Numbered from the stretch's first letter, positions 1-7,247 are shown. The stretch: 15,736 nucleotides of DNA from Bacteroidia bacterium (GCA_018679315.1 JAHHLF010000106.1:1-15736); one strand, 5' to 3'. Translations and numbers: made by a program. Notes: generated from the letters alone by a model not told the origin.

Positions 1-1
1 T

Positions 2-1015
2 ATTTCAGGAGCAGCCTGCGCGATCCCGGCTATCATGGCCACAAGGAACATTACCAACTGGAAAGAGCGATTGATCACTATTCTGGTAACCCCATTTGTT
101 ACCTGTTCCGCCCGGCTTCCTGTATATCTTATCATAATTGCCCTGGTTATTCCTGCAGGTACTTTTTTAGCGTTTAGCTATCAGGCATTGACTTTGTTGC
201 TTTTATACTTCGTTGGTTTTGGTGCCGCCCTGTTATCGGCCAAGATCTTGCATCACACACTGAAATTAAGTAACAGGCAATTCTTTGTCATGGAAATGCC
301 CTCATATAAGGTCCCCAGGATCAAAGATGTCTTATTTGCTACAATTGAAAAGACCAAGAGTTTTGTGTATGGAGCAGGAAAGATCATTTTGGCTATTGCC
401 ATCGTACTATGGTTTTTAGGTTCTAATGGCTACCGTCAAGAATTTATAAATGCGGAAGAATTAGTATCAGAGCGAATATCTACTGAAGGGTTTAGCGCTC
501 AAAGCCAGCGGTATATTGATTCCCAACTCGGCAATGTAGAAACCTCAGAACGCTATAACGAGTTATTGCAAATCCAGGAGAATGCAAAACAACAGGAGAT
601 CGCCAGTTTTAAGCTGGAGTATTCCTATATAGGGGTCATAGGAAAATTCATTGAACCTATGGTACAGCCCCTGGGTTATGATTGGAAAATAGGTATTGCC
701 ATACTTACTTCATTTGCCGCTCGCGAAGTGTTTGTTGGCACACTATCTACCATCTATAGTGTTGGTAGCGAAGAAGAAGACACCATAAAACACAGGATGG
801 CCATGGAAGTAAACGTTCGGAATAATAGACCATTATTTAATTTTGCTTCTGGGATTTCGCTTCTTCTGTTCTATGCTTTTGCCATGCAATGCATGAGCAC
901 CCTGGCTGTAGTAAAAAAAGAGACTAATAGTTGGAAATGGCCTTTGATGCAATTAGTCGGGATGACCCTTTTTGCCTATCTTGTAGCATTGCTGGCCTAT
1001 CAAATTTTACAATAA
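2..1015 (+). CDS. feoB: Ferrous iron transport protein B, C-terminal part
   Basis: FeoB moves Fe(II) across the inner membrane, with a cytosolic N-terminal GTPase domain. Only the last 338 residues are here; the reading frame is open at base 2, so the GTPase domain and the first Gate region lie upstream, outside the window. Seen in the sequence: the SGAACAIPA segment at the very left edge, the Gate signature FVTCSARLPVY just after it, several hydrophobic membrane segments, a hydrophilic loop of roughly 60 residues, then the second Gate signature SFAAREVFVGTLS and a C-terminal helix pair ending in an AMQCMSTLAVV segment. The Cys in the TCSARLPVY motif is the conserved FeoB pore-region Cys. An internal ATG at base 35 is not the start. 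The stop TAA is directly followed by the ATG of a small Cys-rich protein, so the two are probably one transcript. Confidence 0.96.
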   Translation: MSGAACAIPAIMATRNITNWKERLITILVTPFVTCSARLPVYLIIIALVIPAGTFLAFSYQALTLLLLYFVGFGAALLSAKILHHTLKLSNRQFFVMEMPSYKVPRIKDVLFATIEKTKSFVYGAGKIILAIAIVLWFLGSNGYRQEFINAEELVSERISTEGFSAQSQRYIDSQLGNVETSERYNELLQIQENAKQQEIASFKLEYSYIGVIGKFIEPMVQPLGYDWKIGIAILTSFAAREVFVGTLSTIYSVGSEEEDTIKHRMAMEVNVRNNRPLFNFASGISLLLFYAFAMQCMSTLAVVKKETNSWKWPLMQLVGMTLFAYLVALLAYQILQ

Positions 1016-1165
1016 ATGACATCTGTTCAAGACATACTCGTCTACTTGACGCTCGGCCTGGCGCTTCTATTTCTCATTCAGAAGTATCTCCTGCCTGGAC
1101 TATTTCTGCGAAAAAATAAAAAAGGGGCACATTCGTGTGATAATGATGAATGTGGATGTCATTAG
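1016..1165 (+). CDS. FeoB-associated Cys-rich membrane protein
   Basis: This is a 49-residue protein too short for usual gene calling. Its ATG follows the feoB stop with no gap (TAAATG). Residues 7-31 form one hydrophobic membrane helix, followed by a basic stretch (RKNKK) and a short tail CDNDECGCH with three Cys and a terminal His. Small proteins with one helix and a Cys-rich tail directly downstream of feoB are a recognised family (FeoB-associated Cys-rich membrane protein), thought to work with the permease in a way not yet well defined; some also compare it with FeoC. The Cys/His tail could bind iron, which is inference. Its end overlaps by 4 bases the stop of the convergent DUF423 gene. 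Family membership rests on position, size and tail composition. Confidence 0.85.
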   Translation: MTSVQDILVYLTLGLALLFLIQKYLLPGLFLRKNKKGAHSCDNDECGCH

Positions 1166-1554
1166 ATAATGAAGTCGATCCCATAATAAAGTAGCAATCC
1201 CCAACCTATAAGTAGTAAGAGGCCCCCTATGGGCGTAATGGGACCGAGCCATTTGGCTTTTTTATTTCGTGAAGCAGCCCAGGTCAATCCATAAATACTA
1301 AATGAAAAGAAGAGTGTCCCAAGAATAAAGCAATAGGCGATATAGTTTTCAAACGACGAGTTAAATCCCAGGTTAAATCCTAGAACTACCAACAAAACCG
1401 CATGGATCAAATGAAATTTCAGCCCTGTATCAAATTGCAAGCGCTGTTCTATTGTGAAATTTTTCTTTAGTCTATGTGCACCAAAAGCTCCTATTATTAT
1501 CGCGAGCATTCCTAAAAGGGCGCCTACGGATTGGACCAATAAAATCGTATTCAT
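1162..1554 (-). CDS. DUF423 family small membrane protein (YgdD/TMEM256-like)
   Basis: This is a 130-residue, almost entirely hydrophobic protein with four likely membrane helices (about residues 4-24, 45-62, 69-90 and 103-127). The GAFGAH motif at residues 22-27 and the late IGGLLLLIGWG segment are typical of DUF423 (E. coli YgdD, eukaryotic TMEM256). The biochemical role of the family is not established. The length is normal for the family and the ATG at 1554 fits its N-terminus. It lies 35 bp downstream of the metallopeptidase-like gene on the same strand, so co-transcription is likely. Its stop codon overlaps the stop of the convergent FeoB-associated gene by 4 bases, leaving no room for a separate intergenic terminator. 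Confidence 0.9.
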   Translation of the reverse strand: MNTILLVQSVGALLGMLAIIIGAFGAHRLKKNFTIEQRLQFDTGLKFHLIHAVLLVVLGFNLGFNSSFENYIAYCFILGTLFFSFSIYGLTWAASRNKKAKWLGPITPIGGLLLLIGWGLLLYYGIDFII

Positions 1555-1589
1555 TAAGATAATTTAGGAACAAGTTCGCTAAATGAAAA

Positions 1590-2099
1590 TTAATCGTGGT
1601 TGTTCGATACAATTTTCTTCGAAGCGTGCTCCTGATAAGCAGGTGAAGTAAGGAATAACTGTTCTACCTGATTTTCCCAATCCCTGGCAATATTAAAATA
1701 GCTTGTATTGGTAACTGCCATGATCTCATCGCAATCCTGACATGTATGCTTATAATCCAAAAAATGATGTGCGAATTCATGAAAAGCCACCACTTTTAGC
1801 ATTTCCGGATCGAGCATTGCGGCCCAATTGATCAGGATCTTGTCCACATTTCCCTGCTCATCCCGGGCTACCATACCCAATACAGTATTTCCTTCTTCCA
1901 ACGGTAGATTCTGAACGATATCGACGGCCTGCAATTGAAATAATTTTTCGTAGTATGAAATATCATATTTCTTGCATTGATCAAAAAATTCATTGAGAAT
2001 AGGTTGAAGTCGGCCATCAATGCTTACGTCATTCTGTGCTTGCAGCACACTACTTTGAAGACAAAAGAAAAGAAATATGGTTACAATTCTTGAAGGCAT
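1590..2099 (-). CDS. Putative secreted HExxH zinc metallopeptidase
   Basis: The protein has 169 residues when started at the ATG at 2099. An in-frame ATG 36 bases upstream (2135) would add 12 polar residues before the signal peptide, so the shorter start is preferred. The first 22 residues are a signal peptide (PSRI, then a hydrophobic core, then LQAQ), so the product is exported. Residues 107-118 carry HEFAHHFLDYKH: an HExxH zinc-binding signature with another His seven residues after the second zinc-ligand His, a plausible third ligand. A CxxC pair and EIM follow (120-127). This resembles short flavobacterial metallopeptidase-like proteins with an HExxHxxLxxxH pattern, but I cannot place it in a named peptidase family. 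Substrate is unknown. It precedes the DUF423 gene, probably in the same transcript. Confidence 0.72.
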   Translation of the reverse strand: MPSRIVTIFLFFCLQSSVLQAQNDVSIDGRLQPILNEFFDQCKKYDISYYEKLFQLQAVDIVQNLPLEEGNTVLGMVARDEQGNVDKILINWAAMLDPEMLKVVAFHEFAHHFLDYKHTCQDCDEIMAVTNTSYFNIARDWENQVEQLFLTSPAYQEHASKKIVSNNHD

Positions 2100-2244
2100 G
2101 ATCAGGGCGTTTATGGTTTGTTTGGGTTGGCCCATTCAGGAATTAAACCGAAAAGGACCTTTTACATAAACGAATAAAATCCATGAATATTTCTACCTAT
2201 TTATTTGTAAACCTTATATAACAACAAGAAATATGTTAATTCTT

Positions 2245-2259
2245 ATCGAATATTTCGAT
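2245..2259. promoter_or_regulatory. Perfect 15-bp inverted repeat upstream of the plug lipoprotein gene
   Basis: ATCGAA-TAT-TTCGAT is a perfect dyad with 6-base arms and a 3-base centre. It lies in the 209-bp gap between the divergent metallopeptidase gene and the plug-domain lipoprotein gene, 49 bp before the latter's ATG. It could be an operator for the lipoprotein gene. No clear TAnnTTTG element was found in this gap on either strand, so the promoter position is unknown. The rest of the gap is AT-rich with no gene visible. Confidence 0.35.
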
Positions 2260-2308
2260 TTTAGGGAATCTAACTCCAGAATTCCTTAAATTAAGAGAAG
2301 AAAAACGT

Positions 2309-2704
2309 ATGAAACAGCTATATATCCTTCTTATTTGTTTAGTCACTGTGGCTTCCTGCGGACCAGGTAAAGTAGCAACGAATCCCGATGCAGAGACTGA
2401 AACCCTTGAACAGAAAAACAGGGCTGTTATTCCCCTAATAACTCGCATTCGTCAATTACCAGGTATCGTTATCAGGGGAGGTGTTCCTGTGTTCAATAAG
2501 ACTCAAACAGATGTCAGTGGAAGTTTTGTCGTTCAGCCTTTATATGTTTTGGATGGATATGCAGTAGGTAATTCCTTTACGGATATCAATCAATTGGTCC
2601 AAAGCATTGATGTAAAGAAGATTGAAGCAATCACAGGACCTGAAACGGCTATTTATGGTTCAAGAGGAGGCGGTGGGGTCATTAAGATCACTACCTATAA
2701 GTAA
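2309..2704 (+). CDS. Small lipoprotein consisting of a TonB-receptor plug-like domain
   Basis: The protein has 131 residues. Residues 1-17 form a lipoprotein signal peptide with lipobox VASC (lipidated Cys17). After a short linker, residues about 46-131 resemble the plug domain of SusC/RagA-type TonB-dependent receptors: PGIVIRGG, then PLYVLDGYAV (plug DG motif), then an INQLVQSIDVKKIEAITGP segment, ending with AIYGSRGGGGVIKITT, which matches the A-(I/L)YGSRGANGVI-I-T signature that closes receptor plugs. No beta-barrel follows; a stop codon comes directly after. Stand-alone plug proteins are seen in Bacteroidota, but their role is unsettled. Possible roles are modulating TonB systems or an outer-membrane partner. 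It is a single-gene unit: the next gene is convergent and its stop codon is immediately adjacent. Confidence 0.8.
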   Translation: MKQLYILLICLVTVASCGPGKVATNPDAETETLEQKNRAVIPLITRIRQLPGIVIRGGVPVFNKTQTDVSGSFVVQPLYVLDGYAVGNSFTDINQLVQSIDVKKIEAITGPETAIYGSRGGGGVIKITTYK

Positions 2705-3112
2705 CTACAGGGAGATCTCTATCTTTTGATTATCACTCAGGGTAAATGCGCACTCTTTAAACTGGGGCGGACCAAAAGTCTTCATCCGCGCATTGGAAAA
2801 CCCTATGTCTTCCTTAGGTATTCCCAACCAGTTGGTATCTAGCTTATTATTGCCATTTTCATCGTGAAAAATTGCCAAGGCGTACTCTCCTTCCGGGAGG
2901 CCGGTAATATGTAATTCCGTTTTTCCTTTATGCGCCAAGACACTATCGGCCTTAAATACCTTATCTAATTTTAAAAATCCCTCTGATTCATCATAGACAG
3001 CCACATTTATAGTTCCATTGGACGTCTTCACATTATTGATCTCAAGAGAAATGTCATGTTGTGCAATCAGTAAAGAAGGGAATAAGAATAGGAAGGAATA
3101 CAATAGTTTCAT
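2705..3112 (-). CDS. Secreted DUF2141 domain protein
   Basis: The protein has 135 residues from the ATG at 3112, which starts directly with a signal peptide (MKLLYSF, then hydrophobic, then LLIAQ). A longer in-frame start at 3160 would overlap the upstream gene and put 16 residues ahead of the signal, so it is rejected. The mature part fits DUF2141: an N-terminal strand region with GTINVAVYDES, then GEYALAIFHDENGN, NKLDTNWLGIPKE, FSNA and FGPP, in the family order. DUF2141 proteins are small exported beta-rich proteins, often encoded near outer-membrane genes in Bacteroidota; function is unknown. The DENGNNKLD stretch has the acidic look of a calcium-binding loop, which is inference. It is the last gene of a minus-strand run after the S9 peptidase and an unknown membrane protein. 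Confidence 0.88.
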   Translation of the reverse strand: MKLLYSFLFLFPSLLIAQHDISLEINNVKTSNGTINVAVYDESEGFLKLDKVFKADSVLAHKGKTELHITGLPEGEYALAIFHDENGNNKLDTNWLGIPKEDIGFSNARMKTFGPPQFKECAFTLSDNQKIEISL

Positions 3113-3149
3113 GTGGGAAGCTATATTATATGCTACAAATATCTTAAAC

Positions 3150-3596
3150 TTAGTTTTCATCTAAAAATTGTGCTTTCGATATCTCTTTTTGTTCGCTTAG
3201 CTGACCATATAATATGTCCGTCTTTACTGAATCTGAATAATTCAAAAATACGACCAGACTATCGCCATAGACCATTTTTATTTTTCTATTCCGGAGATTA
3301 TCCACAAATACACTAATTCTTTTATCCGGATTCAGGCTATCAAGAAAAATTCCCTTTTCCACTGCCCATGCTGAAAACCCGCGTTTGCGCTCCATTTGGG
3401 GAATCTTATCCACCCAGTTAAGACTATCCATTTTACTGATCTGAATATCCTCATAAAATATCCCGGATAGGATCTGAACGCGATCTCCTTCAGTTTTGAT
3501 CCAGTTTTTGGAATGTGCCACAAAAGCCAGAATGCACGCGATCAATACAAGAACGATCAACACATTTAACCTCCAATGTCTTTTTCTCTTTGGCAT
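3150..3596 (-). CDS. Membrane-anchored protein of unknown function
   Basis: The protein has 148 residues and I do not recognise its family with confidence. It starts with a very basic stretch (KRKRHWR), then one hydrophobic helix (about 11-28), then a soluble domain of about 115 residues. The positive-inside rule puts the soluble domain outside the cytoplasm. That domain alternates short predicted strands (YEDIQISKMDSL, FSAWAVEKGIFL, KRISVFVDNL, KIKMVYGDSLVVFLNY, TDILYGQL). This pattern loosely recalls bacterial PH-like domains, but that is a guess. Its ATG follows the stop codon of the S9 peptidase with no gap (TAAATG), and the DUF2141 gene starts 37 bp after its end, so the three are likely one operon. 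Confidence 0.72.
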   Translation of the reverse strand: MPKRKRHWRLNVLIVLVLIACILAFVAHSKNWIKTEGDRVQILSGIFYEDIQISKMDSLNWVDKIPQMERKRGFSAWAVEKGIFLDSLNPDKRISVFVDNLRNRKIKMVYGDSLVVFLNYSDSVKTDILYGQLSEQKEISKAQFLDEN

Positions 3597-5642
3597 TTAT
3601 TCGTCGTCTGCCGGTCTATATTTATCGAGCCAGGCTACCGTATGAGCTACTTTCGTGATCAAATTGCTCGGGCGGTTAGCGATTCCATGACTTGCTTCGG
3701 GTATTTCCACAAATACAGTTTCAATTTTTCTCAACTTAAGCGCATGGTACAATTGCTTGGCTTCACTTGGTGGGGTCCTGAGGTCCTCCATCCCTACCAT
3801 AACCATGGTTGGGGTCTGAATATTGCCCACTAAGGATACAGGTGAAAACTTCCAATAGCCTTCAAAGTTCTCCCAAGGCTGGCCGGGATAGCGGGAATTG
3901 GCATATCCAAAGTAGTTATCGGCTACCAGGGTTTTGCTTATCCAGTTCATCACGGGTTTTACCACGACAGCGGCTTCAAAACGGTTATTCTTGCCTATTA
4001 TCCATGCTGTCATAATACCTCCTGCGCTTCCTCCGGCCACATACAGCATATCTTCATGAGCGATCCCTTTTGCTATACAATGATCTACACCATCCATAAC
4101 ATCGTTATAATCCTGCCCAGGATAATTGTTGTACAATAGGTTGCCAAACTCCTCGCCGTAGCTTGTACTCCCCCTTGGATTTGGGTACAGAACAATATAT
4201 CCCGCTGCGGCATATAATTGCATTTCAGTAGAAAATCTGTCTCCATAATTGGAAATAGGACCCCCATGATTTTCCACTAAGAGCGGATATTTTTTATTGG
4301 GGTCGTAATCAGGAGGATAAACCAACCAAGCCTGGATCTGCCGCTGATCATAACTGGAAGTGTACCAGATCTCTTCTACTTTGCCAAGGGTACGTCGACT
4401 CAAGAGCGATTTATTTAATAAAGTAACTAGCGAGGTTTTTCCGGATTTAACCTGACGCACTGCTACTTCGGCCGGATATTGCGGCCTGCTATGCGTATAT
4501 GCAATGGTACCATCTTTAGATACACTATAAGAGCCACCGCCATAAGGCCTACCCAGCGAAGTTCCGCCAAGATTGTCTGCCAGGGTAGTTACCTTTCCAT
4601 CAAGCGTAACATGTCCGACCTTTGTATTTCCGTGATTGTCATAACTAAAATAAAGTCCATTGCTTTTGGAGTTCCAATGTACACTTCCCACACTTCGATC
4701 CAAGGAAGAGGTGAGTTCCCTTTTGTCGGAGCCATCGGCATTCATGAGATACATTTTGCGTACCTGATAGGTTTGCACTTTGTCCTCAAAGCCTGAATAT
4801 GTGATATACTTTCCGTCGGGGGACATGACCGGACTGCTGTCTGGTCCCTGTCGGTCTGTTAATGCAGTGATCGTACCCTTATCCAGGGTAACAGAATACA
4901 CCTCGCTATTCCTGAAATCGTATTCCCAATTATCGGATCTGTTGGCGGAAAAATAAATCCGATCACCCTGGGGAGACCAGGAGAGCCTGCCCCTGTGATG
5001 ATAGTCGCCCGAAGTGAGCTTATGGGGTGCACCGCCATCGGCCGGAATGATAAAAATATGGTTGAACCCGGGTTGAATATAGCCCCTGCCATCTGCTTCG
5101 TGGTATACCCGATCAGTTATTCGTGGGGATTTGGCCCATTTGGCACCTTTGGGCTTTTTTGGCATTTTAGCAATGACCGGAGGCTCTTTTGGTTCAAACA
5201 TGGAAAAGGCCAGCTTATTTCCCCGGGGAGACCAACTTAAACTTGAAGGACTGAACGGTAGTTGTGACAGTCGGGCAAATTTGCCACTAGACACCCAATA
5301 CATATAGATCTCTGATCCTTCTTCCGTACTACTTACAAAGGCAATGCGATCTCCGGAAGGCGACCAACGCGGACTAAATTCATTTCCTTCCCTCGAAGTA
5401 AGTTTTTGGTGAGAACTGCCATCGGATTTTACCATCCAAAGATTACCTACAGACCTGTCCTTTAGAATGTCTAGTTGCATTCGCCTGTAAACAACCCAAT
5501 CTCCATTGGGAGCTATTTGAGGGTCAGATGCATACTGGAGTTCATATACATCCAGATACGACATAGAGGGTTTCGTTTCCTGTCCATATAGACTAATTAC
5601 CAAAAGGAAAGAAAAGATGCTGAAGAAGAGGTTCCGGGACAT
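3597..5642 (-). CDS. Secreted S9 family peptidase (prolyl oligopeptidase family)
   Basis: The protein has 681 residues from the ATG at 5642, which begins with a signal peptide (SRNLFFSIF to SLYGQ). An in-frame start at 5687 would add 15 charged residues ahead of it. Two parts are visible. The N-terminal half has repeated TolB/WD40-like propeller motifs (FSPRWSPSGDRIAF, LSWSPRGNKLAF, LSWSPQGDRIYF, SSPVMSPDGKYITY). The C-terminal alpha/beta-hydrolase domain starts near residue 425. The catalytic triad is present: Ser539 in GGSAGG, Asp620 in GMEDLRTPP, His652 in EASHG. The oxyanion-region motif ENHGGP is also there. Family members cleave short peptides; a periplasmic role in peptide nutrition is likely, with an N-terminal specificity not readable from sequence. 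It heads a minus-strand run with an unknown membrane protein and a DUF2141 protein. Confidence 0.93.
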   Translation of the reverse strand: MSRNLFFSIFSFLLVISLYGQETKPSMSYLDVYELQYASDPQIAPNGDWVVYRRMQLDILKDRSVGNLWMVKSDGSSHQKLTSREGNEFSPRWSPSGDRIAFVSSTEEGSEIYMYWVSSGKFARLSQLPFSPSSLSWSPRGNKLAFSMFEPKEPPVIAKMPKKPKGAKWAKSPRITDRVYHEADGRGYIQPGFNHIFIIPADGGAPHKLTSGDYHHRGRLSWSPQGDRIYFSANRSDNWEYDFRNSEVYSVTLDKGTITALTDRQGPDSSPVMSPDGKYITYSGFEDKVQTYQVRKMYLMNADGSDKRELTSSLDRSVGSVHWNSKSNGLYFSYDNHGNTKVGHVTLDGKVTTLADNLGGTSLGRPYGGGSYSVSKDGTIAYTHSRPQYPAEVAVRQVKSGKTSLVTLLNKSLLSRRTLGKVEEIWYTSSYDQRQIQAWLVYPPDYDPNKKYPLLVENHGGPISNYGDRFSTEMQLYAAAGYIVLYPNPRGSTSYGEEFGNLLYNNYPGQDYNDVMDGVDHCIAKGIAHEDMLYVAGGSAGGIMTAWIIGKNNRFEAAVVVKPVMNWISKTLVADNYFGYANSRYPGQPWENFEGYWKFSPVSLVGNIQTPTMVMVGMEDLRTPPSEAKQLYHALKLRKIETVFVEIPEASHGIANRPSNLITKVAHTVAWLDKYRPADDE

Positions 5643-5720
5643 GATAAATTTTTTCCTAAACTTAAGGATATCCCGCTGTCCAAGCAATTAAAAAAACTAA
5701 ATGAATGTGTGAAATCTTAT

Positions 5721-6545
5721 TTACCCGAGTCCAACATCGAGTGCCATCATTACTATAAAGCCTCCTATGAATCCCAGCGTAGCAATATCGGTGTATTTGT
5801 CTAATTGGGTTTCTGGAATCACCTCTTCCACGACGACAAAAATCATAGCACCTGCAGCAAATGACAAGGCATAAGGCAGGATAGGCTCAAATGTAAGCAC
5901 AGCCCATGCTCCCAGAACACCGGCTATAGGTTCTACAATGGCAGAGGCTTGTCCGTATGCGAAGCTTTTAAACCTGCTTAGCCCAAAACGCCTTAAAGGC
6001 ATGGCCACAGCAAAGCCCTCTGGAAAATTTTGGAGGCCTATTCCCAGCGCTAAAGCAACAGCTCCTCCGATAGATGCCCCTTCAAAGCCTGCCGCTACAC
6101 CTCCGAATAACACACCTACGGCCAGTCCTTCCGGAATATTATGCATGGTAATAGCAAGGGTAAGTAGTGTTGTTCTACGCCAGGGAGTTTTAATACCTTC
6201 TTTCTCGCTTTCCTTGAAATTAATATGTAAATGCGGTAAAACTTTGTCCAATCCATAGATGAATAGTGCTCCTAAGAGGAAGCCAACGGCTGCGGGTATA
6301 ACTTTCATAAAACCTTCGCCTTCACTCATCTCAATACCCGGGGCCAGCAAGCTCCAAAAACTGGCCGCCACCATTACCCCTCCTGTAAAACCAAGCATAC
6401 CATCTAAAACTGCCCTGTTCATGGTCTTAAAAAAGAATACCAATGCAGCTCCCAGGGCAGTTAAACCCCAGGTGAAGAGAGTGGCATAAAGAGCAGCTAA
6501 AATTGGATCTATTGATCCAAAATAATCTATGATCTGTTGCATCAT
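5721..6545 (-). CDS. ZIP family divalent metal transporter
   Basis: This is a 274-residue inner-membrane protein with about eight hydrophobic segments. The ZIP core signatures are HNIPEG at residues 135-140, QNFPEG at 172-177 and the paired acidic residues EE at 240-241; a VEP motif sits near 204-206. The second motif has Gln rather than His, as in GufA-like ZIPs. A short loop with His (PHLHINF) joins the two halves. ZIP proteins import Zn, Fe, Mn or other divalent cations into the cytoplasm; the substrate cannot be read directly. The ATG overlaps the stop of the upstream DtxR/MntR-family gene in an ATGA, so translation is coupled and the metal regulator very likely controls it. Its link to the divergent TonB receptor makes manganese or iron the best guesses. 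Confidence 0.93.
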   Translation of the reverse strand: MMQQIIDYFGSIDPILAALYATLFTWGLTALGAALVFFFKTMNRAVLDGMLGFTGGVMVAASFWSLLAPGIEMSEGEGFMKVIPAAVGFLLGALFIYGLDKVLPHLHINFKESEKEGIKTPWRRTTLLTLAITMHNIPEGLAVGVLFGGVAAGFEGASIGGAVALALGIGLQNFPEGFAVAMPLRRFGLSRFKSFAYGQASAIVEPIAGVLGAWAVLTFEPILPYALSFAAGAMIFVVVEEVIPETQLDKYTDIATLGFIGGFIVMMALDVGLG

Positions 6546-7201
6546 ACGAGTTTTGGTTTTATGAAAAGATTGGTGGCTATACGTTTTGAAATATGCAATT
6601 GTTTGCTTTCGATCTGGATATTCAAAGACTCGTCAAACTCTTCTACATCCAGGATCTTTATATGGTCTCCAAGTGCAATATTATGCTTGTCCAGGAACTT
6701 CAAAAAAGAAACCGAAGAATCCTTTACCCCAACACAAATTCCTTCCTCATCTGGTCTCATGGCACTCAATAATTTTAAGCTTCTTTGTGCTAATTCTCCA
6801 TTTTTTCCGGGAATGGGATCCCCATGTGGATCATATTTAGGGAAGCCGAGGAATTCATCCAACTTGTCTATAAGTTTCTCGCTCTTGATATGTTCCAATT
6901 GCTCTGCCACATCATGGACCTCATCCCAGTTGAAGTCTAATTTTTCGGCCAGGAAGACCTCCCACAATCTATGCTTACGTATTATGGCAAGTGCTGTGTT
7001 TATGCCCTTTTCACTTAAATGTACTCCTCGGTATTTTTTATAAAGCACATATTCCTTGTCCGAGAGTTTCTTGATCATATCAGTAACAGAAGACGGCTGA
7101 GTTTCCATTTGACTGGCAATAGCATTTGTTGGTACAGAATGCATACCTCCACCGCTGAGGTGGTAAATGGCCTTGATATAATTCTCCTCTGAATGCGTCA
7201 T
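6542..7201 (-). CDS. DtxR/MntR family metal-dependent transcriptional repressor
   Basis: The protein has 219 residues. A winged-helix DNA-binding domain (1-65; recognition helix around PSSVTDMIKKL), a metal-binding and dimerisation domain (66-145) and a C-terminal FeoA/SH3-like domain (about 150-219) are present. By alignment from memory with known members, the metal ligands are His77, Glu81, His96, Glu100, Glu103 and His104. Glu100 sits where iron-sensing DtxR has Cys102, as in manganese-sensing MntR. The N-terminal ligand position (Asp8 in B. subtilis MntR, Met10 in DtxR) is Asn7 here. The metal-bound form normally represses uptake genes. It is followed with overlap by the ZIP transporter and is divergent from a TonB receptor across a palindrome, so it probably controls both. 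The ATG at 7201 gives the usual SEENYIKAIY start. Confidence 0.94.
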   Translation of the reverse strand: MTHSEENYIKAIYHLSGGGMHSVPTNAIASQMETQPSSVTDMIKKLSDKEYVLYKKYRGVHLSEKGINTALAIIRKHRLWEVFLAEKLDFNWDEVHDVAEQLEHIKSEKLIDKLDEFLGFPKYDPHGDPIPGKNGELAQRSLKLLSAMRPDEEGICVGVKDSSVSFLKFLDKHNIALGDHIKILDVEEFDESLNIQIESKQLHISKRIATNLFIKPKLV

Positions 7202-7215
7202 TTTTCAAATATAAA

Positions 7216-7223
7216 CAAAGATA
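7216..7223 (-). promoter_or_regulatory. Candidate -7 element for the DtxR/MntR-ZIP operon
   Basis: Read on the minus strand this is TATCTTTG, an exact match to the Bacteroidota -7 consensus TAnnTTTG. It sits 14 bp before the regulator's ATG, which predicts a leader of about 8 nt. No good -33 TTTG was found at the right spacing. The inverted repeat at 7248-7263 would lie just upstream of the -33 region. Confidence 0.5.
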
Positions 7224-7247
7224 TTTTTTTATAAATATAAATTAATT

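Noticed and set aside
931..1119. 62-residue open frame across the feoB end
   Set aside because: It overlaps feoB in another frame and also covers the small Cys-rich gene; its protein has no family-like features. The gene at 1016-1165 explains this region better.
3809..5240. Several plus-strand open frames of 68-105 codons opposite the S9 peptidase gene
   Set aside because: They lie antisense to a clear, full-length gene with intact catalytic motifs. Their compositions and lack of domains fit shadow frames.
5938..7043. Plus-strand open frames of 76-168 codons opposite the ZIP and MntR-like genes
   Set aside because: They are fully antisense to well-identified genes and have no recognisable protein features.
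7206..7213. Second TAnnTTTG match (TATATTTG) on the minus strand before the metal regulator
   Set aside because: Transcription would start at or inside the ATG. The match at 7216-7223 leaves a leader and is preferred.
7228..7241. AT-only inverted repeat TTTATA-AA-TATAAA as a second operator
   Set aside because: The gap is almost pure A/T, so such dyads arise easily by chance, and it does not resemble the TTTAGA/TCTAAA site.
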